The translations under genes and the position numbers were made by a program. The notes beneath the pieces were generated by a model. It was not told where the DNA came from, searched no databases, and worked only from the letters and a program-made list of their open reading frames with translations. Source: Mariprofundus sp. KV (GTDB lineage Bacteria; Pseudomonadota; Zetaproteobacteria; Mariprofundales; Mariprofundaceae). From it: DNA of 64,000 bases. Below are positions 26,568 through 34,033 of the stretch, piece by piece (position 1 is the stretch's first letter; each line of letters starts with the position of its first letter). The stretch spans positions 62,001 through 126,000 of the forward strand of contig NZ_VWNB01000007.1 of NCBI RefSeq assembly GCF_013387475.1, written 5' to 3'.

Positions 26568-26634
26568 GTTAATTGCAGAACAGACAGTAAGGCACCAGAG
26601 CTGTTTAGGCTCTGATGCGTCAGTAACAATTAAC
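26568..26634. terminator. Nested inverted repeats between convergent genes, possible bidirectional terminator
   Basis: The outer arms GTTAATTG (26568-26575) and CAATTAAC (26627-26634) are perfect. Inside lies a hairpin GCACCAGAGC/GCTCTGATGC (26592-26618, one mismatch, 7-base loop). It sits between the GyrI-like gene and the small convergent gene, whose stop codon is inside the right outer arm. There is no strong T-run, so efficiency is uncertain. Confidence 0.4.
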
Positions 26635-26752
26635 CAGGGATATGAGAAATCAGGTAGTAGAGAAACCAGCCAAATACAATTGCAGTCAGCCCAAGGCCAG
26701 CTAAAACCTTCTTCTTCTCTTTGGCCTTCTCTTCTCTGTTCAGGTCGTTCAT
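26630..26752 (-). CDS. Small single-pass membrane protein, 40 aa
   Basis: The frame encodes a charged Lys/Glu-rich N-terminus (MNDLNREEKAKEKKK) followed by one membrane helix (VLAGLGLTAIVFGWFLYYLI) and a short tail SHIPG. The ATG at 26752 follows an excellent ribosome site (AGAGGAGATTAGAAA). Size and layout resemble small accessory subunits of respiratory complexes. It lies between the CuA/GyrI pair and the Sel1 lipoprotein-Sco-ctaB genes. The function is unknown; an accessory subunit is a guess from context. Confidence 0.7.
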   Translation of the reverse strand: MNDLNREEKAKEKKKVLAGLGLTAIVFGWFLYYLISHIPG

Positions 26753-26793
26753 TTTCTAATCTCCTCTGTTATATGTCGGTATAAAGCTATCTA

Positions 26794-27345
26794 TCAGTGA
26801 AGGCTGACACGTTTAAGCTTCAGATCCTTCGGCACCTTTTTCATTAACGCTTGAGACAAAACTTTCGCATCGCCAATTTCAACAGCTGTCAGGCGGGGTG
26901 CCACAGTCTTCAGACGAGTTTCTGCAAAACGTTCGCCAAGGGTTGTAGCGGTCCAGAACCAGGCCATTGCGGTGACATGATCAACAGGCGTGCCATCGCC
27001 GTGCACATACATCTCGCCGAGATGATACATCGCCTTGGGGTGGCCGCCTAAAGAGGCTTTTTCCAGCCACTTAAAAGCCTTGTCAAAGTCCTGAGTTACA
27101 CCTTCACCACGCGCATAATAGAGACCGAGGAAATATTGTGCAGGTCGGTTACCCTGATCAGCTGCCTGCTGAAAAAGTGCAGCAGCAGCAGCGTGCTCAC
27201 CTTTACTGGCAAGCAGTAACCCCTGATCTGCAATCGCCTCACCTGGGTCATTCACGCCTGTAACCTGTGGCGCAACAGGAGCATCGGAGCCGCATGAGAT
27301 AAGGGCCAAACAGATAAGCATAAGAGCAATTTTCTTAAACATCAT
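26794..27345 (-). CDS. Sel1-repeat lipoprotein
   Basis: 183 residues. The signal peptide ends in the lipobox ALISC (Cys18). About three Sel1/TPR-like repeats follow (AAALFQQAADQGNRPAQYFL, KAFKWLEKASLGGHPKAMYH, TAMAWFWTATTLGERFAE). Such repeats mediate protein contacts. It lies 39 bases after the Sco gene on the same strand and may be co-transcribed with it and ctaB. Its partner is unknown. Confidence 0.82.
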   Translation of the reverse strand: MMFKKIALMLICLALISCGSDAPVAPQVTGVNDPGEAIADQGLLLASKGEHAAAAALFQQAADQGNRPAQYFLGLYYARGEGVTQDFDKAFKWLEKASLGGHPKAMYHLGEMYVHGDGTPVDHVTAMAWFWTATTLGERFAETRLKTVAPRLTAVEIGDAKVLSQALMKKVPKDLKLKRVSLH

Positions 27346-27384
27346 TTCTCCATTGGAACCGGTAGCATAAAGCTGTAAACATCA

Positions 27385-27963
27385 TTATTTTTTTAAATCA
27401 GAATTAAGCCACTTACGCAGTGCAATAGCAATATCGTCGGGTTCGGTATGGTGGCTCATCACATCAAGAATTTTTCCTTTGCTGTTAATCAGAAAAAGCA
27501 TGCTGGTATGGATCATCTCATAGCCCTCGCGTCCCTCACTGACCTGCTTGAAGAACTCGGCATCATAGGCACCGGCAGCCCGTTTAATTTCATCAGCAGA
27601 GCCGGTTAGCCCTGTAATATTAGGATGAAAAAAAGCGACATACTTTGCCAGGTGCTCCGCACTATCACGTTCAGGATCCACAGTAATAAACAGCACCTTC
27701 ACGTTATCAGCATGATCTTTAAGGCTACGCAGTGCAGTGGCCACATTATTCATGGTAGCAGGACAGATATCGGGGCAGTGCGTATAGCCAAAGAAGAGCA
27801 GTACAGTTTTATCACTGAAATCATGCAGTGATACAGGGCCATTCACTGACTGCAGGGTGAAATCTTTGGCATCGGCTTGTGGCTCAGAGCTACACCCTGA
27901 CAGCAGAAATAGTGCAACTGTGATAACGAGTGTTAGTTTTTTATAAAGTAATGATATATCCAC
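27385..27963 (-). CDS. Sco1/SenC family copper chaperone lipoprotein
   Basis: 192 residues with the lipobox LLSGC (Cys24) and the copper site FFGYTHCPDICP (Cys63, Cys67), plus a distal His in MIHTSMLFL. It lies 54 bases after ctaB on the same strand and near the aa3 operon, so it is a likely assembly factor for the CuA site of CtaC or of the second CuA subunit. It shares the CPDIC core with the Sco at 17950 but is anchored by lipid rather than by a helix. Confidence 0.9.
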   Translation of the reverse strand: MDISLLYKKLTLVITVALFLLSGCSSEPQADAKDFTLQSVNGPVSLHDFSDKTVLLFFGYTHCPDICPATMNNVATALRSLKDHADNVKVLFITVDPERDSAEHLAKYVAFFHPNITGLTGSADEIKRAAGAYDAEFFKQVSEGREGYEMIHTSMLFLINSKGKILDVMSHHTEPDDIAIALRKWLNSDLKK

Positions 27964-28017
27964 GTGCCTGATACTAGCACAGCAACATTAAAGTGGGATA
28001 AGTTTTACAGGCTGACT

Positions 28018-28908
28018 TTAGATTGAATCGATAATCATGATTCCGAAAAGCAGAATCAGGTAGATGATAGAGTATGCAAAAACACGCATGTCACAATCAC
28101 GATCAGAGCGATAAAACCGAACTGCCATAAACAGGAAGATCGAGCTCAGAACAATGGATGTGGCAAGATAGATAGAGCCTGCAATATCAAAATACCATGG
28201 CGTCATGGCAACCGGAACCAGAGCAATGGTATAGAGAAGAATACGCAGCTTGGTGGCATAAACACCACAGGCTACCGGAATAACCGGCACGTTTGCTTTA
28301 GCATAATCTTCACGGTATTTCAGCGCCAGAGCCAGTGCATGCGGCTGCTGCCAAACCACCATAATTGCAAACAGCACCCAGCCGGCAGCGCCCAACTCAT
28401 TGGTTACCGCTGCATAACCCACCATCGGTGGTACAGCGCCGGCAATGCCACCAAACTGATTAGCCCAGGGCGTCCTGCGCTTCATCCACATGGTGTAGAC
28501 ACCGACATATCCAACAACACCCACAGCGGTAACAGCAGCAGTCAGCGGGTTTACAACCCAGGCCATCAGAGCCAGTGATGAAACAGTCAGCAGCATGGCT
28601 ACAACAAACACACGATTGGCCGATACAGCCCCGGCAGCCAGGGCACGGTTACTGGTACGGTTCATCAATCTGTCAATATCACGATCATAGTGATTATTAA
28701 GCATGCAGGAGCCGGCAGTAGCCAGTCCAAGGGTGAGGAAGGTCCAGGCGATCAGCTCCCAGTGCGGCATAACGCCATGGTTACCAAAGTAGATACCGGT
28801 CAACGCAGCAACAAGGGTCAGGCCGACAATGCCAGGTTTTGACATCGACACATAATCCGAAATAACGGAACGGGTCGTAATATGCTGTTCAGCTATGGAT
28901 TGACTCAT
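28018..28908 (-). CDS. ctaB: Protoheme IX farnesyltransferase (heme O synthase)
   Basis: 296-residue UbiA-family prenyltransferase with about nine membrane helices. The first Asp-rich motif NNHYDRDIDRLMNRTSNRAL (about residues 70-90) and the second loop YREDYAKANVPVIP are the heme O synthase forms. It adds farnesyl to heme B, making heme O, which CtaA then converts to heme A. It lies downstream of the ctaD terminator and probably has its own promoter in the 115-base gap. Confidence 0.94.
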   Translation of the reverse strand: MSQSIAEQHITTRSVISDYVSMSKPGIVGLTLVAALTGIYFGNHGVMPHWELIAWTFLTLGLATAGSCMLNNHYDRDIDRLMNRTSNRALAAGAVSANRVFVVAMLLTVSSLALMAWVVNPLTAAVTAVGVVGYVGVYTMWMKRRTPWANQFGGIAGAVPPMVGYAAVTNELGAAGWVLFAIMVVWQQPHALALALKYREDYAKANVPVIPVACGVYATKLRILLYTIALVPVAMTPWYFDIAGSIYLATSIVLSSIFLFMAVRFYRSDRDCDMRVFAYSIIYLILLFGIMIIDSI

Positions 28909-28981
28909 TGGTAAAAACCCTCTCCTTGTTTAAACCTGATAAACTGATCAATTCGACCGGCTTACCGCGTTTAAGCAAATG

Positions 28982-29009
28982 AAAAGGTGGCCTCCCGAAG
29001 GAGGCCACC
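28982..29009 (-). terminator. Rho-independent terminator after ctaD
   Basis: A perfect 10-bp stem (GGTGGCCTCC/GGAGGCCACC) with a TTCG tetraloop on the minus strand is followed by TTTTC. It lies 15 bases beyond the ctaD stop and ends the ctaE-sco-ctaC-ctaD transcript. Confidence 0.88.
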
Positions 29010-29023
29010 AGTCATCTTACTAC

Positions 29024-30706
29024 TTAGTGATGCCCACCAGTATGGCCAGGGTGTGGCTCAAACTCAGGCTTCGGATTGTCGATGAAGTTATATGGATGCC
29101 AACCTTCTGGCACGCTTACCGGAGTCGGGAAGTTACCCTGACCTGGAATGATAGCAGTAGCTGTGAATTCCAGGGACTGTGAACCCCAAGGGTTCGCAGA
29201 GGTAGCTTTCTCGCCTGCGATAGCGCCATGCAGCCATACAACGATCATCAGCAGAGCACTTACGAAAGTGATGTAGATGCCGATAGTTGACCAGTGCTGT
29301 GCACTAACGATGGTCGCGTTATCCGCGTACATCTGGTAGTCCATGTAACGACGTGGCATGCCTTCCATACCAGCGAAGTAGAGTGGACCCATCACGATGT
29401 TCATGCCGATGAAGAAACCAGCAGCAGTCAGCTTAGTCATGAAGCTGTTGCACATACGACCGGTCAGTTTAGGGAACCAGAAGAATACGCCAGCGAAGAT
29501 CGCCATACCACCGGATACCGCCATTACGTAATGGAAGTGAGACATAATTACGTAAGAGTCAGAGATACCATAGTCAATTGCAGAAAGTGCGTTTGGAATA
29601 CCGGTCAACGCGCCGATGATCAGCATGAAGAAGGCACCAACAGCCCACCACATTGGACCAGTGTAACGAATCGCACCGCGGTACATAGTACCGGTCAGTG
29701 AGAGCATCAACAGGCCGAATGGCAGAGAGATCAGCAGGGTTGTGAATGTCTGCAGCAGACGCAGCCAGTCTGGCAGGCCTGCAACGTATGCGTGATGCAC
29801 CCAAACGTCAGAAGATACTGGGATAAATGCGATAGTCGCCCAAACAGTAGCTTTGTAGTTGAATACGTCGTTGCGTGCAGATACTGCGAAGATCTCGAAC
29901 AGAATACCCATGAATGGAAGCAGAATTACGTATACCGCTGGATGTGAATAGAACCAGAAGAGGTTCTGATACAGCAGCACGTCGCCACCAACTTCAGGAT
30001 TGTAGAAACCGAAGCCGAGGTATTTGTCCATAGAGAGCAGCAGTACTGATGCAGCCAGTACAGGTACGAAGATCAGCTGAATCACGTTTGCAGTGAATAC
30101 ACACCATACAGTCAGAGGCATCTGGAACCAGCCCATGCCTTTGCAGCGCATGAATGCAACAGTACAAGCCAGGTTAACCGCACCGAATACAGATGACATA
30201 CCCAGGATGATTACTACTGAAGAGTAGAGTGCAGTGTTACCTACAGCGTCAGTCAGTGAGTATGGTGGGTAACCGGTCCACATGCCGTTGTATGAATCTG
30301 GAATCACCAGGTTCAGCAGAGCAAGCAGGATACCGGACCACAGCAGCCATACAGACATTGCGTTAACACGTGGGAACGCCATATCTTTACCGCCAACCAT
30401 GATAGGCACAGCCCAGTTAGCTACGAAGCCCAGCAGGGCAGGAATCTGGAAGCCCAGAATCATTACGGCACCGTGCATTGTCAGCCACAGGTTGTAGATA
30501 TCACCGTTGTCAGTGATGTCCGGACCTACGGAGCCCAGTTCGATACGCATTGCAGTTGCAGCAAGACCTGCAACAACGAAAGATGCGATCGACCCAATCA
30601 GGTACCATACACCGATGACCTTATGGTCAAGGGTAAATACCCACTCTTTTACTGTTTTTGGCTGACCCGGCTTACCGTCCGGCTCATGTCCCATAAAACC
30701 ACTCAT
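29024..30706 (-). CDS. ctaD: Cytochrome c oxidase subunit I, aa3 type (A2 subfamily)
   Basis: 560 residues and twelve membrane helices with all metal ligands: His78 (heme a), His255 (CuB), His304 and His305 (CuB), His390 (heme a3) and His392 (heme a). The helix VI motif is YSHPAVY: it keeps the cross-linked Tyr259 but replaces the D-channel Glu (HPEVY) with the YS pair that defines A2-type oxidases such as the Rhodothermus caa3 enzyme. It has a His-rich C-terminus (HPGHTGGHH). It reduces O2 to water and pumps protons. It is the last gene of the ctaE-sco-ctaC-ctaD operon and is followed by a strong terminator. Confidence 0.96.
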   Translation of the reverse strand: MSGFMGHEPDGKPGQPKTVKEWVFTLDHKVIGVWYLIGSIASFVVAGLAATAMRIELGSVGPDITDNGDIYNLWLTMHGAVMILGFQIPALLGFVANWAVPIMVGGKDMAFPRVNAMSVWLLWSGILLALLNLVIPDSYNGMWTGYPPYSLTDAVGNTALYSSVVIILGMSSVFGAVNLACTVAFMRCKGMGWFQMPLTVWCVFTANVIQLIFVPVLAASVLLLSMDKYLGFGFYNPEVGGDVLLYQNLFWFYSHPAVYVILLPFMGILFEIFAVSARNDVFNYKATVWATIAFIPVSSDVWVHHAYVAGLPDWLRLLQTFTTLLISLPFGLLMLSLTGTMYRGAIRYTGPMWWAVGAFFMLIIGALTGIPNALSAIDYGISDSYVIMSHFHYVMAVSGGMAIFAGVFFWFPKLTGRMCNSFMTKLTAAGFFIGMNIVMGPLYFAGMEGMPRRYMDYQMYADNATIVSAQHWSTIGIYITFVSALLMIVVWLHGAIAGEKATSANPWGSQSLEFTATAIIPGQGNFPTPVSVPEGWHPYNFIDNPKPEFEPHPGHTGGHH

Positions 30707-30732
30707 AAGTTTTCCTCCTCTATTATTTTAAA

Positions 30733-31515
30733 TTAAATCTGGTCAGCAGCAGTTGCAGCTTTAGCAACGCCGGTTACAGACGGAACAGATGCAGTCTGCT
30801 CAGCAACATAAGCATCGTAATCAGCTGCAGACTTCACGATAATCTTACCGTACATGCCAGAGTGCTGAGTACCGCAGTACTCACGGCAGGTCGCAACAGA
30901 CTCGCCGAGCTGATCAGGCATGAACCACTGCCAGGTAATACGACCAGGCATCAGATCCTCGGTTACACGGTAACGAGTCATATAGTGCGAGTGCAATACA
31001 TCGTCAGAAACCATGCGCAGAACAACAGGAGTACCCTGTTTGACTACAAGCTCGTTATCAGAGTCGATGCCGTTGACATCAACGTAGTTCCAGTTCCACA
31101 TAGAGCCGGTAAGTTTCACTTCAACAGCGTTGGTTGGAACTTCACGGTAGTGGTTGTGCAGGTCGAAACCTTTCACATACAGGAACAGATCGTCGCCCAG
31201 GAACAGCATACAAGGGATAACAACCCAGCCGATTTTAGCCTGGTTGGTCAGCGAAGGCAGCTTGCCGCGCTCACCGTGGCCTTTGCGAACATACATAACC
31301 ATGAACGCAATAGTGATAATAGCAAAGACAACACCGAGAACGGTGATGTCCAGCATGGTCTCGTGCCATACAGCGTCCCAGTGCTCGTGTGGAGTCCAGC
31401 CGTTGTAGTCAGCACGACGTGCAGGTGCAGCTTGGAATGCATGCGCCAGTGACGGTATCAGAGGCAGTGCAAGCATTGCCGCCATCACTTTATGCATAAG
31501 TGATTTAAATTTCAT
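30733..31515 (-). CDS. ctaC: Cytochrome c oxidase subunit II, aa3 type
   Basis: 260 residues. A signal peptide (about 1-26) precedes two membrane helices (about 55-75 and 92-112) and a periplasmic CuA cupredoxin domain. The CuA site is complete: His175 (VLHSHYM) and CREYCGTQHSGM (Cys210, Cys214, His218, Met221). No C-terminal cytochrome c domain is fused, so this is not a caa3 enzyme. It receives electrons from cytochrome c. Its start overlaps the Sco gene upstream by 11 bases, and ctaD follows after 26 bases. Confidence 0.95.
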   Translation of the reverse strand: MKFKSLMHKVMAAMLALPLIPSLAHAFQAAPARRADYNGWTPHEHWDAVWHETMLDITVLGVVFAIITIAFMVMYVRKGHGERGKLPSLTNQAKIGWVVIPCMLFLGDDLFLYVKGFDLHNHYREVPTNAVEVKLTGSMWNWNYVDVNGIDSDNELVVKQGTPVVLRMVSDDVLHSHYMTRYRVTEDLMPGRITWQWFMPDQLGESVATCREYCGTQHSGMYGKIIVKSAADYDAYVAEQTASVPSVTGVAKAATAADQI

Positions 31516-32380
31516 GTTTTACCCTCCTAAATTTCATATACGAAAAACTTCCAACAATCAGTGATAACCCGAAGATCAATGCGCCAGCGGCGACGAAAAG
31601 CGGGATATTGACTGTGTATTTACCATCTTTGTAGTTATAGCTGTAACAGGCACCAACAACGAAATCAATGACGTTGGCGGCAGCGATCTTTTCACCTTTA
31701 GCCTTGGTAATGGCCAGTTCCATATCCAACGGAGTAATCGTGCCGCCGTAGAGGTAACGGGTTACCCGCCCTTTCGGAGACAGCATGATATATACGTTAG
31801 GATGCAGAAACATGGCATCACGCGGAGACCAGAAATATTTAAAACCCATCGAACCGGTGAGTTTGTCGATATTTGCCTTCTCCTGCATGGTGGTCATTTT
31901 CCAGCCTGATGGCAGACCATCTGCGAATCCAGCCTCTTTCATAAAGTTCGCCAGCGTTGCAGGTGTATCGTTTTTGTCAAAAGAGACTGTCAGTACGTTA
32001 TAGTCCTGGCCGATCTTCCAACGCTCTACACCCTTCAGTGTCTCAGAGAGGTTTTTATTAATCACTGAGCAGGCTCCGTCGCAGGTGTAGTAGCTAAACG
32101 CCAGCACCAGCGGCTTACCCAACATTGAACCCAGTTTAAAGTCCGCGCCGGTCTCATCCTGGAGGACGAAATCGTAATCAGCCTTTTCACCCAAGAACTT
32201 GATCTCTTCGATCTTGAGAATACTAGGATCAACCACTGAATCTTTGCTCACATTACCGTAAGCGGCATGTGCACCATTTGCGAACCCCAGCAAAGCCACA
32301 GCAGACACCGCCATGGTCAGAGCCAGCTTGCGCAGGCCAGACCATGACGGGGTCACTGAGTATGAGGAGGTATGATTCAA
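31505..32380 (-). CDS. Sco1/SenC family protein with C-terminal membrane anchor
   Basis: 291 residues. A signal peptide (to about residue 39, ending AHAAY) leads to a thioredoxin-like domain with the metal site YYTCDGAC (Cys100, Cys104) and the distal His in MFLHPNVYIM. A C-terminal membrane helix (about 262-280, FVAAGALIFGLSLIVGSF) follows. The C-terminal anchor and the CDGAC spacer set it apart from the two CPDIC-type Sco proteins in the window. Its place inside the oxidase operon, overlapping ctaC, makes it the likely CuA chaperone for CtaC. Confidence 0.88.
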   Translation of the reverse strand: MNHTSSYSVTPSWSGLRKLALTMAVSAVALLGFANGAHAAYGNVSKDSVVDPSILKIEEIKFLGEKADYDFVLQDETGADFKLGSMLGKPLVLAFSYYTCDGACSVINKNLSETLKGVERWKIGQDYNVLTVSFDKNDTPATLANFMKEAGFADGLPSGWKMTTMQEKANIDKLTGSMGFKYFWSPRDAMFLHPNVYIMLSPKGRVTRYLYGGTITPLDMELAITKAKGEKIAAANVIDFVVGACYSYNYKDGKYTVNIPLFVAAGALIFGLSLIVGSFSYMKFRRVKHEI

Positions 32381-32407
32381 TTTAGTTACAGTCTCTATCT
32401 ACGTTGC

Positions 32408-33166
32408 TTACCAGAAATAAACCTGGAGCAGAACCCAGAAGCCAAGCACGTTCACAAAGTGAACATACATGGTCATAGAACGGGTGTATGAGAAGCTCAG
32501 GCGACCTTTAAACGCAGACGGAATACAGGTCAGCATTACCAGAACACCCATGACCAGATGGGCCATGTGAATACCGGTAAAGCCATACAGTGAAGTTGCA
32601 AATGCGTTAACACCTATGGTGAAGCCCTGTGCAGCCAGATCAGACCAGGAGCCGATCAGCATGTAGGCAAACACTGCCCAGATTGCTACTGAGATAAGAG
32701 TGAATGTTGCGAAGCCGGAAGCATCACCATTGATCTCTTTCTTACGTGCAATACCGATTGTGAAGCTTGACACCATCAGGATCAGTGTAGAAATTACCGC
32801 TTCGTTTGTACCGATGTTTTCAGGAGTACCTTCAGGTGGCCATACAGGTGCGCCCAGACGAGCAACCCAGTAACCAGCAAGAACGCCGCCGATGGTCATG
32901 ATTTCAGTACCGATGAACATAAACATAGCCGATGGAGACCAGTTCTCGTCGTCAATCACGCCGATGGTTTCAGCTGCCCAGCCAAGACCACCCATAATTG
33001 TCATGCCGGCACCAACTGCCAGAATAACCAGTGCCGCAGTATCCATCTGATAGACGAACTGCGCCATGAAAGCCAATGGTAAGAACAGACCTGCACCGAA
33101 ACCTACTAGTAACGGGTTAGGACTGGTATGCCAATGGGCCGTATAATGTTTTATCTCTTCACTCAT
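32408..33166 (-). CDS. ctaE: Cytochrome c oxidase subunit III
   Basis: 252 residues, seven predicted membrane helices. Family blocks are visible: MFMFIGTEIMTIGGVLAGYW, GTNEAVISTLILMVSSFTIG, YGFTGIHMAHLVMGV and the C-terminal YVHFVNVLGFWVLLQVYFW (HFVDVVW-type). It is an integral subunit stabilising the aa3 oxidase. It is the first gene of the operon, with a strong ribosome site (GAGGAGGG), and the Sco gene follows after 27 bases. Confidence 0.93.
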   Translation of the reverse strand: MSEEIKHYTAHWHTSPNPLLVGFGAGLFLPLAFMAQFVYQMDTAALVILAVGAGMTIMGGLGWAAETIGVIDDENWSPSAMFMFIGTEIMTIGGVLAGYWVARLGAPVWPPEGTPENIGTNEAVISTLILMVSSFTIGIARKKEINGDASGFATFTLISVAIWAVFAYMLIGSWSDLAAQGFTIGVNAFATSLYGFTGIHMAHLVMGVLVMLTCIPSAFKGRLSFSYTRSMTMYVHFVNVLGFWVLLQVYFW

Positions 33167-33511
33167 TTATACCCTCCTCGTATTGTTAAGCCAAAGCTTA
33201 AGTTACTACCAATATACAGTAGTCGTAACATAAGTGGTCGGCATTCTGCATATCTGAAATAGGCATATCAAGTACAATTTTAAATAAAATTTAATGTTTG
33301 TTCATGTTGGGTTCATCTGAAAACGGGGCCCACAATCACCTGTCACAAACATGCCTACTATAAAGACATGGTAATCTGCATAGTTACAAGACCGGCGCAT
33401 TGCGATCAGCAGGAGAATCAAAAAAATTTACCGGTAACATAAGAGATTGTTATAGGCCCATGATTATCGTTTATTTAATATAGATCGCACTGGAACGCGC
33501 AGGATTGAGGA
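33167..33511. other. 345-bp gap upstream of the aa3 oxidase operon
   Basis: It lies between the acetyltransferase stop and the ctaE start, both on the minus strand, and holds no credible ORF. The middle is very AT-rich (around 33270-33295), just upstream of a candidate promoter for ctaE. A small 6-bp hairpin (TTAAGC/GCTTAA, 33186-33201) lies in the ctaE leader just ahead of its ribosome site. Nothing else is recognised. Confidence 0.6.
33243..33271 (-). promoter_or_regulatory. Candidate sigma70-type promoter for ctaE operon
   Basis: On the minus strand TTGATA (33271-33266) and CAGAAT (33248-33243) are separated by 17 bases. A/T tracts lie just upstream, as in an UP element. Transcription would start near 33236, giving a leader of about 70 bases before ctaE. 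The -35 has one mismatch and the -10 has two. Confidence 0.45.
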
Positions 33512-34033
33512 TCAAAAACCGTCTATCTCAATGATCGGTTTAACCACCATCGGGCGAATAGGCGCATCAGAGAGCACCTTCTCCACGGCCACTTCATCAC
33601 AATCGGCAAAGCGGGCACAGTGCACACAGACCGTCCATACCTTATGCGGCAGACTCTCTTTTGAAACGATTCGATAACCGAGCTTGAGAAAGAAACCGGT
33701 GACATAGGTCAGCGCAAACAACTTGGCCACACCAAGTCCGACCGCCCACTGCTCACACCCCTCGACCAAAAGCCGACCCACACCATGTTTCTGGAATTGG
33801 GGGTCAACAACCAGCGAACGCACCTCAGCCAGGTTTTCACCATAGATATGAACACAGACCACACCAGCCAGCACGCCATCGTACTCAGCGACCAGAAACT
33901 CCTGCAGATGCTGAAAGATATTATCTTTATCACGCCCTAATATAATGTTTTTCTCGGCAAATGGCTTAAGCAGATGGTCTATCGCCTCGACATCGCCAGC
34001 GCCAGCAGCGCGAATGCATATTTTATGTGTCAT
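33512..34033 (-). CDS. GNAT-family N-acetyltransferase, short N-acetylglutamate synthase-like
   Basis: 173 residues. GNAT fold with the acetyl-CoA loop VDPQFQKHGVGRLLVEGCEQWA (about residues 76-97) and the conserved EVRSLVV strand. The stretch after the core (ESLPHKVWTVCVHCARFADCDEVAV) matches the KVW..C..C....CDE pattern of stand-alone short N-acetylglutamate synthases, so an arginine-pathway role is plausible. The ATG overlaps the recN stop, so it is the last gene of the cytochrome-nadK-recN operon. Confidence 0.75.
   Translation of the reverse strand: MTHKICIRAAGAGDVEAIDHLLKPFAEKNIILGRDKDNIFQHLQEFLVAEYDGVLAGVVCVHIYGENLAEVRSLVVDPQFQKHGVGRLLVEGCEQWAVGLGVAKLFALTYVTGFFLKLGYRIVSKESLPHKVWTVCVHCARFADCDEVAVEKVLSDAPIRPMVVKPIIEIDGF

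Noticed and set aside
30862-31452. 196-codon frame on the plus strand over ctaC
   Set aside because: Exact antisense shadow of ctaC, which has full CuA motifs.
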